Origin: Azolla pinnata
Taxonomy: Eukaryota; Streptophyta; Polypodiopsida; Salviniales; Salviniaceae
Assembly (NCBI GenBank): GCA_037176905.1
Contig: JBBBWG010007991.1
Location: 1 to 24,645 of the forward strand
DNA: 24,645 bases
Direction of reading: 5' to 3'
Shown one piece after another: positions 10,604-18,019 of this stretch (its first letter is position 1; every line of letters starts with the position of its first letter). Both the position numbers and the translations under genes were made by a program. Under the pieces are notes generated by a model. The model was not told where the DNA came from. It searched no databases and was given only the letters and a program-made list of their open reading frames with translations.

Positions 10604-11367
10604 GTTAGTTCCTAATCTTGTTGGCTCATGTAGCTTGACAAAAAGAAAAAGGGCCTTAAACTGCTGAAAAGGTTGTTGGAATGCTGAAATCTCTCACATT
10701 GAACTGCTGTAAAACTGTTCATTTGATCTGGTTCCTTTTTATGTTTTCAACAATCTTCTATCTGGTTGATGCCCATGCCAATGGCCCTGTAAACCGGTTT
10801 CCATAATTGTATGGAATGACGTTATCCACGCCATCCATTGATCTTACAAGCATCAATACTTTTCTTCGCGAGAGAGCGTCTATGATGTCGAACTGCTACC
10901 TGATGCGGCTTTGAATGTCATATGGTTATGGTATGCTTAAATAAGTTCAGAAGGTAGTTAAACCAAGTACTAGGAATTCGGCAACCTCATTCGATCCCTC
11001 AGCTGCATCGAAAGTCCGACATAATCCATGCTTTTTTCTTAATTGAGCTTCGCCCCAGGTGTCTTTGCCGTGTGTGCCCATTGCTTTTGAAGTCGTGCTT
11101 GCGATGACTAAAGCTTCGACGAGCAGAAGTGCATGATGCACCATTGATCTAAGCAGATTGAAGATCATCACCCACTTCCTTGGCGGCGAGAGCCACTACT
11201 ATTGCTACAAGCCAAGGTTCCCTTGTTGCTATCTATCCATATATCGATCCCATTGAACCCAAATCCTTTCTTGTTCGTCGCTTGCCTATTACTGCAGAGG
11301 GTTGACAACAGAACCGCTGGAATAATTGAGGCTTCTAGATTTTGGGTTCCGAAACGGAGTGCGGATT
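10604..11367. other. No recognised gene
   Basis: Two short plus-strand peptides look mildly coding-like: RESVYDVELLPDAALNVIWL (about 10870-10930) and ASPQVSLPCVPIAFEVVLAM (about 11047-11110). Neither has a usable start or splice context, and I know no matching family. The 74-codon antisense frame at 10947-11171 is likewise unrecognised. Confidence 0.3.
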
Positions 11368-11521
11368 GGCAGTTCACATTAGGGTTTTCAGCGGCAGGAT
11401 CATTGAGAGAATCAGGGTTTCAGGTGGTAGGATCATTGAGAGAACTACAATTTTAGGTTTCCCAAAACAACAAAAGAGTTATCTACTTAGGCCAGGAATG
11501 CAAGTACGTGGAAAAGAGCCG
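11368..11521. repeat. Left copy of a block flanking the minisatellite
   Basis: Contains GGCAGTTCACATTAGGG, two GGATCATTGAGAGAA copies, and a segment running CTACTTAGGCCAGGAATGCA then AGTACGTGGAAAAGAG. The same order recurs at about 12045-12220, just before the S1 gene. So the DNA on both sides of the minisatellite is a diverged direct duplication. Confidence 0.75.
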
Positions 11522-11580
11522 GTTCTAATAACGGTGTGACTCGGGATTCGGGACTCGGGTTTCCGATAGCAGAGGATGGA

Positions 11581-12025
11581 GTGGCAGCTCAGATTAGGGT
11601 TTCTGGCAGTTCAGGTTAGGGTTTTCGATAGCAGAAGATGAAGTGGCAGTTCAGATAAGGGTTTCAGGTGGCAGAGGATAGCGTGGCAGTTCAGATTAGG
11701 GTTTCTGGCAGTTCAGATTAGGGTTTCTGGCAGTTCAGATTAGGGTTTCNNNNNNNNNNNNNNNNNNNNNNNNNNNNNNNNNNNNNNNNNNNNNNNNNNN
11801 NNNNNNNNNNNNNNNNNNNNNNNNNNNNNNNNNNNNNNNNNNNNNNNNNTGGCAGTTCAGATTAGGGTTTCTGGCAGTTCAGATTAGGGTTTCTGGCAGT
11901 TCAGATTAGGGTTTCAAGTGGCAGAGGATAAAGTGACGGTTCAGATTAGGGTTTCCGATCCTAGAGGGTAGAGTGGCAGCTCAGATCAGGGTTTCTGGGC
12001 AGTTCAGGTTAGGGTTTCGGGTGGC
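11581..12025. repeat. Minisatellite, 22- and 40-bp units with ATTAGGGTTTC core
   Basis: The short unit is 22 bp: TGGCAG, then TTCAGATTAGGGTTTC. It is perfect in the runs bordering the gap. Long units of about 40 bp add a tail like AGGTGGCAGAGGATAGAG. Units to either side are more diverged. Each unit carries one telomere-like TTAGGGTTT. The array is interrupted by the N run, so true copy number and length are unknown. It ends roughly 380 bp before the S1 gene start. Confidence 0.92.
11750..11849. other. Assembly gap, 100 Ns
   Basis: Exactly 100 Ns, a conventional placeholder for a gap of unknown size. It falls inside the most homogeneous part of the minisatellite, as expected when an assembler collapses near-identical 22-bp units. 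Confidence 0.98.
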
Positions 12026-12044
12026 AGGGGTCCCTGAGAGAATC

Positions 12045-12220
12045 AGGGTTTCAAGTGGTAGGATCAGTTGATAGAATTAGGGTTTTGATAGAATTAGGGT
12101 TACATCAGGTGGCAGGATCATTGGGAGAATCTGACAGGGTTTTAGGGTTTTTCCCAGAAGAAGAAGCAGAACAGAAGAAATATCTGCTTAGGCCAGAAAT
12201 GCAAATATGTGGAAAAGAGC
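12045..12220. repeat. Right copy of the flanking block
   Basis: Counterpart of 11368-11521. It has GGCAGGATCATTGGGAGAAT, a TTTAGGGTTTTTCCCAGAAG stretch, CTGCTTAGGCCAGAAATGCA and AATATGTGGAAAAGAG. Here it leads directly into the TTC-rich leader of the S1-domain gene, so part of that gene's promoter region exists in two copies. Confidence 0.75.
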
Positions 12221-12222
12221 TC

Positions 12223-12249
12223 CTTCTTCTTCTTCTTCTTCTTCTTCTC
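12223..12249 (+). repeat. (TTC)n microsatellite upstream of the S1 gene
   Basis: Nine or so TTC units, followed by further TTC-rich DNA to about 12300. Read in frame it would give a poly-Phe extension, so translation is taken to start downstream at 12404. Confidence 0.9.
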
Positions 12250-12317
12250 CTTCCTTCTTCTTCATCTTCCTTTCTTCTTCTTCCCTCTTCCTTCTTCCTG
12301 CTTCTGTGTGTTTAGAG

Positions 12318-12347
12318 AAACCCTAGCAGCAGCAGAGAACCCTAGCG
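12318..12347 (+). promoter_or_regulatory. Two telo-box motifs in the S1 gene leader
   Basis: AAACCCTAGC (12318-12327) and AACCCTAGCG (12338-12347) lie about 60-85 bp upstream of the ATG. AAACCCTA telo-boxes are known plant promoter and leader elements, common in translation-related genes. The RPL35 leader carries the same AAACCCTAGCG form. Confidence 0.6.
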
Positions 12348-12403
12348 GGAGACAGAGGAATCCCGTCCTTCTCTGCCCCCTCCATCGCCCTCTCGCCGCA
12401 ACC

Positions 12404-13204
12404 ATGAGCCCCGCTCTTCTCTCCCCCTCCGCCGCGCGCTCTCTGTCGCACTGCCTTTCCTCTCGGGCCGCCTTCCACGCATGGCGGCCTTGGGAAGCCC
12501 TCGGCATGAGCACAGCTTCTGCAATGGCCGCCGCCAACAATCACAACAGCAGCAGCAGCAGCAGCAGCAGGAGCGTCGCCTTCTTCTTCTTCTACCGCCG
12601 CTACTGCTACGGCCACTGCGGCGTGAGGGGCAGCAGCGACAGGAGGAGGAAGGGGATGTGGGGGCTCCTCCACGGGAGCGGCTATGGCGATGGCGATGGC
12701 GATGGCGTGTGGAGCGGGGCGAGGAACGGCGGCAGGTGGAGGAGAGAGGTGTCGTACAGCTCGCCGGACGGGACGCCCTTCTACTACCCGGGGGAAGGCT
12801 TCGCGGATCTGGGGATTCATCCGGAGAAGCTTCTGCAGCCGGGGGAGCCCGAGACGTTCCAGGTGAAGATACGGGACGTGATGCCCGTGGGCTACTTCGT
12901 GGACATGCCCAGCGGCCGCGAGGGCTACCTTCCTGCCAACGATCTCGGCTTCTCGGGAGGCATCGAGAGGCTTCGCACCATCTTCCAGGTGGGGCAAGAA
13001 GTGACTGTGCGGATCACGTTCCGCGGCGGCGGAGGCCGAGAGCTCCTCTCCATCCGCAAGTTCGATCCTGAGAGGCCTCCTGTGGAGCCCCCCAAAGTAG
13101 CTCGCAGCTCTGGATCGGGGAAGCGCAAGATCTCCTCCATGATGAGGAGGCGAGCTCAACAGCAACAGCAGCAGCAACAGCAAGCCGGTGGTACCTCCTA
13201 CTGA
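12404..13204 (+). CDS. S1 RNA-binding domain protein, probably organelle-targeted
   Basis: Single-exon frame of 266 aa. The start is the first in-frame ATG after the TTC-rich leader, in a good context (GCAACCATGAG). The N-terminus (MSPALLSPSAARSLSHCLSS) is rich in Ser, Ala and Arg without acidic residues, like a plastid or mitochondrial presequence. A poly-Ser tract (about 47-54) and a Gly/Arg-rich, low-complexity stretch follow. The recognisable domain is one S1 fold at about 150-220: ETFQVKIRDVMPVGYFVDMP, GREGYLPANDLG, FQVGQEVTVRITF and ELLSIRKF. S1 domains bind single-stranded RNA. The tail is basic (GKRKISSMMRRRAQ) with a Gln run at 252-260. Codons are far more GC-rich than those of menG and no intron is visible. 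Which plant S1 protein family it belongs to is unclear. Confidence 0.8.
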   Translation: MSPALLSPSAARSLSHCLSSRAAFHAWRPWEALGMSTASAMAAANNHNSSSSSSSRSVAFFFFYRRYCYGHCGVRGSSDRRRKGMWGLLHGSGYGDGDGDGVWSGARNGGRWRREVSYSSPDGTPFYYPGEGFADLGIHPEKLLQPGEPETFQVKIRDVMPVGYFVDMPSGREGYLPANDLGFSGGIERLRTIFQVGQEVTVRITFRGGGGRELLSIRKFDPERPPVEPPKVARSSGSGKRKISSMMRRRAQQQQQQQQQAGGTSY

Positions 13205-13263
13205 CTAACTAGATCAGATCAAATCCAATCTGTTTCGTATCATGGCCATGCAACCAAGCTGCA

Positions 13264-13434
13264 TTTTGATGGACCTATTGTGGAGGTGAGAGATTCTGGC
13301 CCTAGCTGCTGAATTTTCTTGCTCTTTTGATGGACGTATTGTGGAGGTGAGAGATTCTGGCCCTGGCTGCTGAATTTCTCGGACCTATTGTGGAGGCGAG
13401 AGATTCTGGCCCTAGCTGCTGAATTTTCTTGCTC
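13264..13434 (+). repeat. Triplicated ~61-bp element after the S1 gene stop
   Basis: Three direct copies (13264-13324, 13325-13380, 13381-13434) share GGACCTATTGTGGAGGTGAG, AGATTCTGGCCCTAGCTGCT and GAATTTTCTTGCTC. Copies differ at only a few positions, so the amplification is young. It starts 60 bp after the stop, likely within the 3' UTR. Confidence 0.93.
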
Positions 13435-15257
13435 TTGGACATGGGCAACGTTCAGTGATTCGTATATATATTATATACAGATATTTGTGGACTAGTTAGT
13501 GCCTTAGTGATTGGAAAGTATGTGCCTCGTGTGTGGTCTCTACTGGGAGGTTTAGGGTTTTGCTTTCTTGTTTAGGGTTTCCGAAGACCGCAGCAGTAAT
13601 TGCCTTTGCTTGCCTGTCTAATATGGGTTTATGAGCCCTTGGATTGTATGCTCTCTTCTGCACCAGATGTGCTGCTGCTGCTCCTTTCTTGATGTGGAAA
13701 GAGCAGCTAGCATGTTTTTGCCCCTCTTGACCCCAATGGTGTGCTTGCTTTGCTTGCATTATCAGCTTTGCTTCACCAGCAGAGGCATATATGCCTTTGC
13801 AAAGCTATGTGGTAATGCTGCTGCTATCCTGAACGACTGACTATTTTTGTGTTGGGTAGAGGATAGAGCTTGATATGCGGTAATGCTGCTATCCTGAACG
13901 ACCCTGGTATATGCTTATGACATCTCAATTTGCTGTGGACAGTAGAGAGAATGAATCACAGGTTTGGGGATTCTCAACAAAGGATGAGTTGAATGCAAAA
14001 CTCCCCACTACATACAGAAACTGTCAGTTTTAGATGAGCAGTAAGTACAATGCAATCTATATACTCTTTGCATGCTCAGGGATGGATCATCATCTGAGCG
14101 CTTTGGATCTTGGAAATGGAAAACTACTACATCACAATGATCCCTGCGATGTGTATGTGTACTACGGTATGTTCACGATGCCTTGAATGGCAACATATCT
14201 GACCTGTCAAATCCAATTGTTCTGAATTTTTATTGGATGTGTAAACACATCATATGGGTAGCCTTAAAGTGAGTTTGTGTGTGTGTAATGTGCTAACAAC
14301 ATAGTTGCATCATTTACGCCATTCAAATGCTGTATACGTGGGTGAGCAGCTATATACGATTGAATTGGCCTCTGCCTAAGTGAGTAGTGATGTGAATTCA
14401 CCCACCATGAATCTAGTCCACGATATTAAAATCTTTTGATACCACCGTTCCAGTAACTTGGTCCTCTTAATTAGTTATACCAATTCAGTCAAATGCCACA
14501 AAAACATGGTTCTACTGTTTTCATTGTTCTGTTGATAACACCATACGAGCATTTCCTACTCTTTTCTTATCTTGACCAGGCTTTTTAAGGATCTCTAACA
14601 AGCTATTAGACGTTAGGAGTTACTCGCCAATAAATGATCTTCAGAGTTCCGTATCTTCAGCAGCAGACCTACTCTTCTCTTTGGCTATGCTGGAAGCTTT
14701 GTGGAGATTCTCAATGGCACCCATTCATTGAATCAGTTTTATTTCTTTTTGCTATGTAACAAGCTATATGCTCTACCAGAAGAATGTCAAGATTCCAAAA
14801 TTACGTTCAAGGTCGTGCTATCAAAACCATCAATTTCTTGATGCTATCAAAAACATAATTTTCTCCATCGCGCACTCTTGTCTGAGATTTAGTATTTGGA
14901 CAATGATGAAATGGAATGCTTCTCTCAGCAAGTGTACGCATATTTCACTTGGTTAGGAAACGTCTTTACTCAAAAAATCTCTACTTCGCTTAAGGAGAAG
15001 CATAACATAAACACGACATACACAAAGGCGCCATGTAAGAATCGATTAGAAACTGCTCAGAAATATACTAATCAAAATTTTCAGGTGAATAATAAGACAA
15101 TCAATACAGAGTACTCTATCAAACTTTTCAAATACTTGCAACCTTCTCAAACCTGCTCACGGCTACAAATTTGTTTCAAAAATATTCTCAACAATGTCCA
15201 GAACAAATCTTACTCTTATCTAGCTATTAAGAATTTCTTGCCTTCCCTTAAATACAC
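13435..15257. other. No recognised gene; intergenic between S1 gene and RPL35
   Basis: Contains a small direct duplication (GGTAATGCTGCT then ATCCTGAACGAC, near 13811 and 13881) and a GTTTAGGGTTT motif pair near 13550-13580. The right part presumably holds the 3' UTR of the minus-strand RPL35. The open frames at 13496-13840 (overlapping on both strands) and 14768-15261 are low in complexity or Lys/Asn-rich, and I judge them non-coding. Confidence 0.45.
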
Positions 15258-17084
15258 TTAGTCTTTAAGGGCATACTTCCTCCTAGGGAAATAGGCTTCC
15301 TTCTTCTTTTGTTTCTCAGTCTTCAAGCTTGCCTGCAAAGCATATGTATAAAAGGAGATTACAACAGTCACAGAATAATCACCAGCACTTCGAGAATAAT
15401 TAAACATAAAGTCAAAGACGTCAAGTGTTTGAATCTCAACCCAAAAAGACAATCGACCATCCATGGTCATACATGAAAACACCACATATAAGTCAAAACA
15501 GACTATCAGTGAAACTAACAGAAAGCTGAGGAAAAACACTGGTTGATAATAAAAGATGGATCAGATCTGTCAGAATTCTAAGACAATATCATAGAAATAG
15601 TACACAAAGATGTACACAAAGATGAGAATAATTAAACATAAAGTCAAATACGTCAAGCAGTGTTTGAATCTCAACCCGAAGACAATCAGCCAGCCATGGT
15701 GTCATACATGAAACACCAAAAATAAGTTAAAACAACAGACATCAGTGAAACTAACAGAAAGCTGAGGAGGGAAAACAATGGTTGATAACAAACGAAGGAC
15801 CAGATCTGTCATAATACTATGACAACATTGTCGAAATAATATACAGAAGGTCAGCACAGAAAGATGTAAAGAATCAGATTTCAAATGACCTGATGCTTGG
15901 TTAGGCGCCTACGGATTGCCCTTGTCTTTTTCGGACGCAAGTCCAGAGGCAATCGCTTAGACTTCTTGAATGCATCTCTCAGCGCAGCTTTCTGGTTCTG
16001 AGAAAGAACTGTCAAGACCTGGGCTATGGAGAGCCTCACAACCTTGCTGCAATCAATGACCACAACAGAAGCAAGAAAAACGGAGAGGGCAATTTCATTA
16101 GTTGATCATCTCAGAGAATCCACCAGAAAATATGATAAATTGACAAGCTACTTTCTGCTTATTCCCCCCCGGAACAAACGGCTTCCCATTTCTGCAATTG
16201 GAAAGATGGGAATAGTGCTTTCCATACCACCATGCCAGTGTTTTCCATGTGAAATAGCGTATTTTCAATTCTCGCTCCTCTCCCTCAATTTTCTACATAT
16301 ATAACCAGAGAGCTGAGCCAGATTATGTTCTGACTTAACCACTTTCCACTCGAGAAACACTTTCTCAGACTATCTTCTTCCATCAATTTTTCTAATATTA
16401 GGAAATAATGATTGAAGCTAGCATATCTTCTTCCACAAGAGGATGTGCTGAGTAATCAGACAGGAACACAATGATTTTTGGCGGATTTGCTTACATTTTT
16501 GACAGCTTGTTGGGAGCACCACCAGTAACCTTGGCAACTCTGAGAAGAGCTAACTCTGCCTTGAGTTCTTTCAACTGGCTCTGGAGCTCACTCTTGCTCT
16601 TCGTCCGCAGCTCATGAACCTTAATCTTCACTGCGAACAACACATCCCCCAACGTGTAAGCTAATCCGCAGTCAAACTAAATATCCAGACACACACCGGA
16701 GCAACAAATCAAATCCTGCGGTATCCGCAGCGCGAGAAAAGGAGACGAAGACTCCACGAAACCCTGTCCATCTCTTCCCCGCACCTGTCTCACGCCCACT
16801 CTAAGAATGCCGTAAGGAAAGCTGACTGACAACACAGCTCAAACCCTAAAACAAAAGTGCATCCGAGGAAAACAATGGGACGGATTACAGGTACATCCGC
16901 ACATGCGCAGGCGGCAGGAGAGTGGGGGACTCGGAGAGACTGGATGCAATGACAAGAAGCAAGCATGGAGCGTCGGGGAGGTGGAGTGGAAATCGATCCG
17001 GCAGGCATAACAGAGGCACCTAGCAGCAATTGAAATATACATGAGAAAGAGAGAGAGAGAGAGAGGACAGAGAGAGATACCCAT
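15258..17084 (-). CDS. RPL35: 60S ribosomal protein L35 (uL29), 4 coding exons
   Basis: Cytosolic large-subunit protein uL29, which sits near the nascent peptide exit tunnel. Minus-strand exons: 17084-17081 (only ATGG), 16630-16495, 16046-15890 and 15332-15258. All introns are GT-AG (450, 448 and 557 bp) and phases agree, giving 123 aa, the usual plant length. The sequence is diagnostic throughout: [20 protein letters not shown] (3-22), [20 protein letters not shown] (30-49), [11 protein letters not shown] (50-60), [20 protein letters not shown] (79-98) and a C-terminal [10 protein letters not shown]. Lys and Arg dominate, as expected for an rRNA-binding protein. The first coding exon ends one base after the start codon, a layout common in ribosomal protein genes. 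The leader has a CAG/GAA-rich tract and an AAACCCTAGCG telo-box. Confidence 0.95.
15392..15866. repeat. Tandem duplication of ~232 bp in RPL35 intron 3
   Basis: Copy 1 starts at 15392 and copy 2 at 15624. Both contain GAGAATAATTAAACATAAAG, a TTTGAATCTCAACCC block, CAGTGAAACTAACAGAAAGC, TGGTTGATAA and a CAGATCTGTCA block. They differ by scattered substitutions and small indels. At the junction a 12-bp TACACAAAGATG is itself doubled. The duplication fills most of the 557-bp intron. Confidence 0.92.
17045..17064. repeat. (GA)n microsatellite at the start of RPL35 intron 1
   Basis: About ten GA units lie within 40 bp of the 5' splice site. On the transcript strand this is a (CT)n tract directly after GTATCTCTCTC. 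Confidence 0.85.
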
Positions 17085-17192
17085 GGTGATGAAGCACGGT
17101 GCAGATCCTGTTCCTGCTGCTGCTGCTTCTGCTTCTGCTTCTGCTGCTGCGCCGAAGCAGCTTCTGTGGCGATGTCGGGAAGGAGAAGAGCG

Positions 17193-17201
17193 CTAGGGTT
17201 T
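17193..17201 (-). promoter_or_regulatory. Telo-box in the RPL35 leader/promoter
   Basis: Minus-strand AAACCCTAG, about 110 bp upstream of the ATG, between the gene and the telomere-like array. Telo-boxes are established promoter elements of plant ribosomal protein genes. No convincing TATA box was seen. Confidence 0.6.
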
Positions 17202-17270
17202 GTAAGATAAAAGGAAGACAGTCCCAAGGGCATCTGACGAAATAATGGAAACCTCACCAAGGCTCTTCAG

Positions 17271-17590
17271 ATTAGGGTTTAGGGTTAGGGTTTAGGGTTA
17301 GGGTTTAGGGCTTTGGGTTTAGGGTTAGGGTTTAGGGATTTGGGTTTAGGGCTTTGGGTTTAGGGCTTTGGGTTTAGGGTTAGGGTTTAGGGCTTTGGGT
17401 TTAGGGTTAGGGTTTAGGGAATTGGGTTTAGGGTTAAGGTTTATGGCTTTGGGTTTAGGGTTAGGGTTTAGGGCTTTGGGTTTAGGGCTTTGGGTTTAGG
17501 GTTAGGGCTTTGGGCTTTGGGTTTAGGGTTAGGGTTTAGGGCTTTGGGTTTAGGGTTAGGGTTTAGGGCTTTGGGTTTAGGGTTTATTAG
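17271..17590. repeat. Degenerate telomere-like array with higher-order units
   Basis: About 320 bp of TTTAGGG-type repeats mix three words: TTTAGGG, the vertebrate-like TTAGGG and the variant CTTTGGG. The order TTTAGGG, TTAGGG, TTTAGGG, CTTTGGG recurs as a roughly 27-bp higher-order unit, sometimes shortened to TTTAGGG-CTTTGGG pairs. Relative to RPL35 the coding-strand word is CCCTAAA. The regular variants point to local tandem amplification rather than fresh telomerase addition. Confidence 0.95.
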
Positions 17591-17874
17591 GTTTCATTGT
17601 TTCCTCGGAAACCCGATCATCGGCCTTCGTATTTTCCGAGATCACTTCGTTCTGCTCTTTGCTGCTCTCGTGACTCGGATCGCGTCGTCTCAGCTGATCG
17701 TATCGACAAATTTTGATCGAGCCTTGATTCGGGCTTCACGGGAGCTGGTGAGCTCATCACAGCGTCGAGGCTTGAATCTCGTGTGCTCTTTGCAATCGAA
17801 AACACCTTGCTTTCTTGTTTTGTCGTTTTGTATTCTTCGATTCGACCGATCTGTTTCGTAGTAGCAACCTTCTT
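17591..17874 (+). promoter_or_regulatory. Candidate divergent leader opposite RPL35
   Basis: This 284-bp stretch follows the telomere-like array, has higher GC than the DNA to its right, and contains no ATG on the plus strand. That is what a transcribed leader would show. It directly precedes a short ATG followed by a consensus splice donor. The array may therefore sit within a bidirectional promoter shared with RPL35. No transcript evidence is available. Confidence 0.35.
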
Positions 17875-18019
17875 ATGGGGTAAGTCTTTTCTGATCCTTG
17901 CATAAGATGTTGGATCTATTAGGGTTTCACTTCCTAATGACAGAATTCGCAGGCAAGTGTTAAAAAGGCACAACAATGTGAGCAACACTTCAAGCAAATC
18001 TAGCATCAACTCGAAGTAG
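17875..18019 (+). CDS. Candidate small spliced ORF, 23 aa, divergent from RPL35
   Basis: The first ATG after the array is followed at once by a consensus donor: ATGGG|GTAAGT. An acceptor TTCGCAG at 17946-17952 joins it in frame to a second exon (17953-18019). The peptide starts MGQVLKRHNNVSNTSS and stops at 18017-18019. The intron would be 73 bp. The layout, a tiny first coding exon after a long ATG-free leader, mirrors RPL35. The Gly at position 2 recalls N-myristoylation sites, but that is speculative. A GTTTGT donor-like site follows the stop, so this may instead be the broken front of a larger gene. I do not recognise the product. Confidence 0.25.

Noticed and set aside
11581-12025. Regular repeats considered as a CRISPR array
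   Set aside because: Units are contiguous without unique spacers, the genome is a plant, and the pattern is an ordinary minisatellite.
12209-12403. N-terminal extension of the S1 protein beginning MEKSSFFFF
   Set aside because: It is poly-Phe from the TTC tract followed by leader-like sequence with telo-boxes. The ATG at 12404 has better context and is followed by a presequence-like peptide.
12323-13183. 286-codon open frame antisense to the S1-domain gene
   Set aside because: It is a GC-rich shadow of the real gene. It shows no domain, and its Ala, Arg, His and Pro runs mirror the sense repeats.
14768-15261. Overlapping 62- and 121-codon plus-strand frames before RPL35
   Set aside because: They are Lys/Asn/Thr-rich, have no known domain, and lie in what should be RPL35 3' flank on the other strand.
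17490-17861. 123-codon open frame starting [11 protein letters not shown]
   Set aside because: The N-terminus is simply translated telomere-like repeat (GLGLGF...), and the rest has no recognisable domain.
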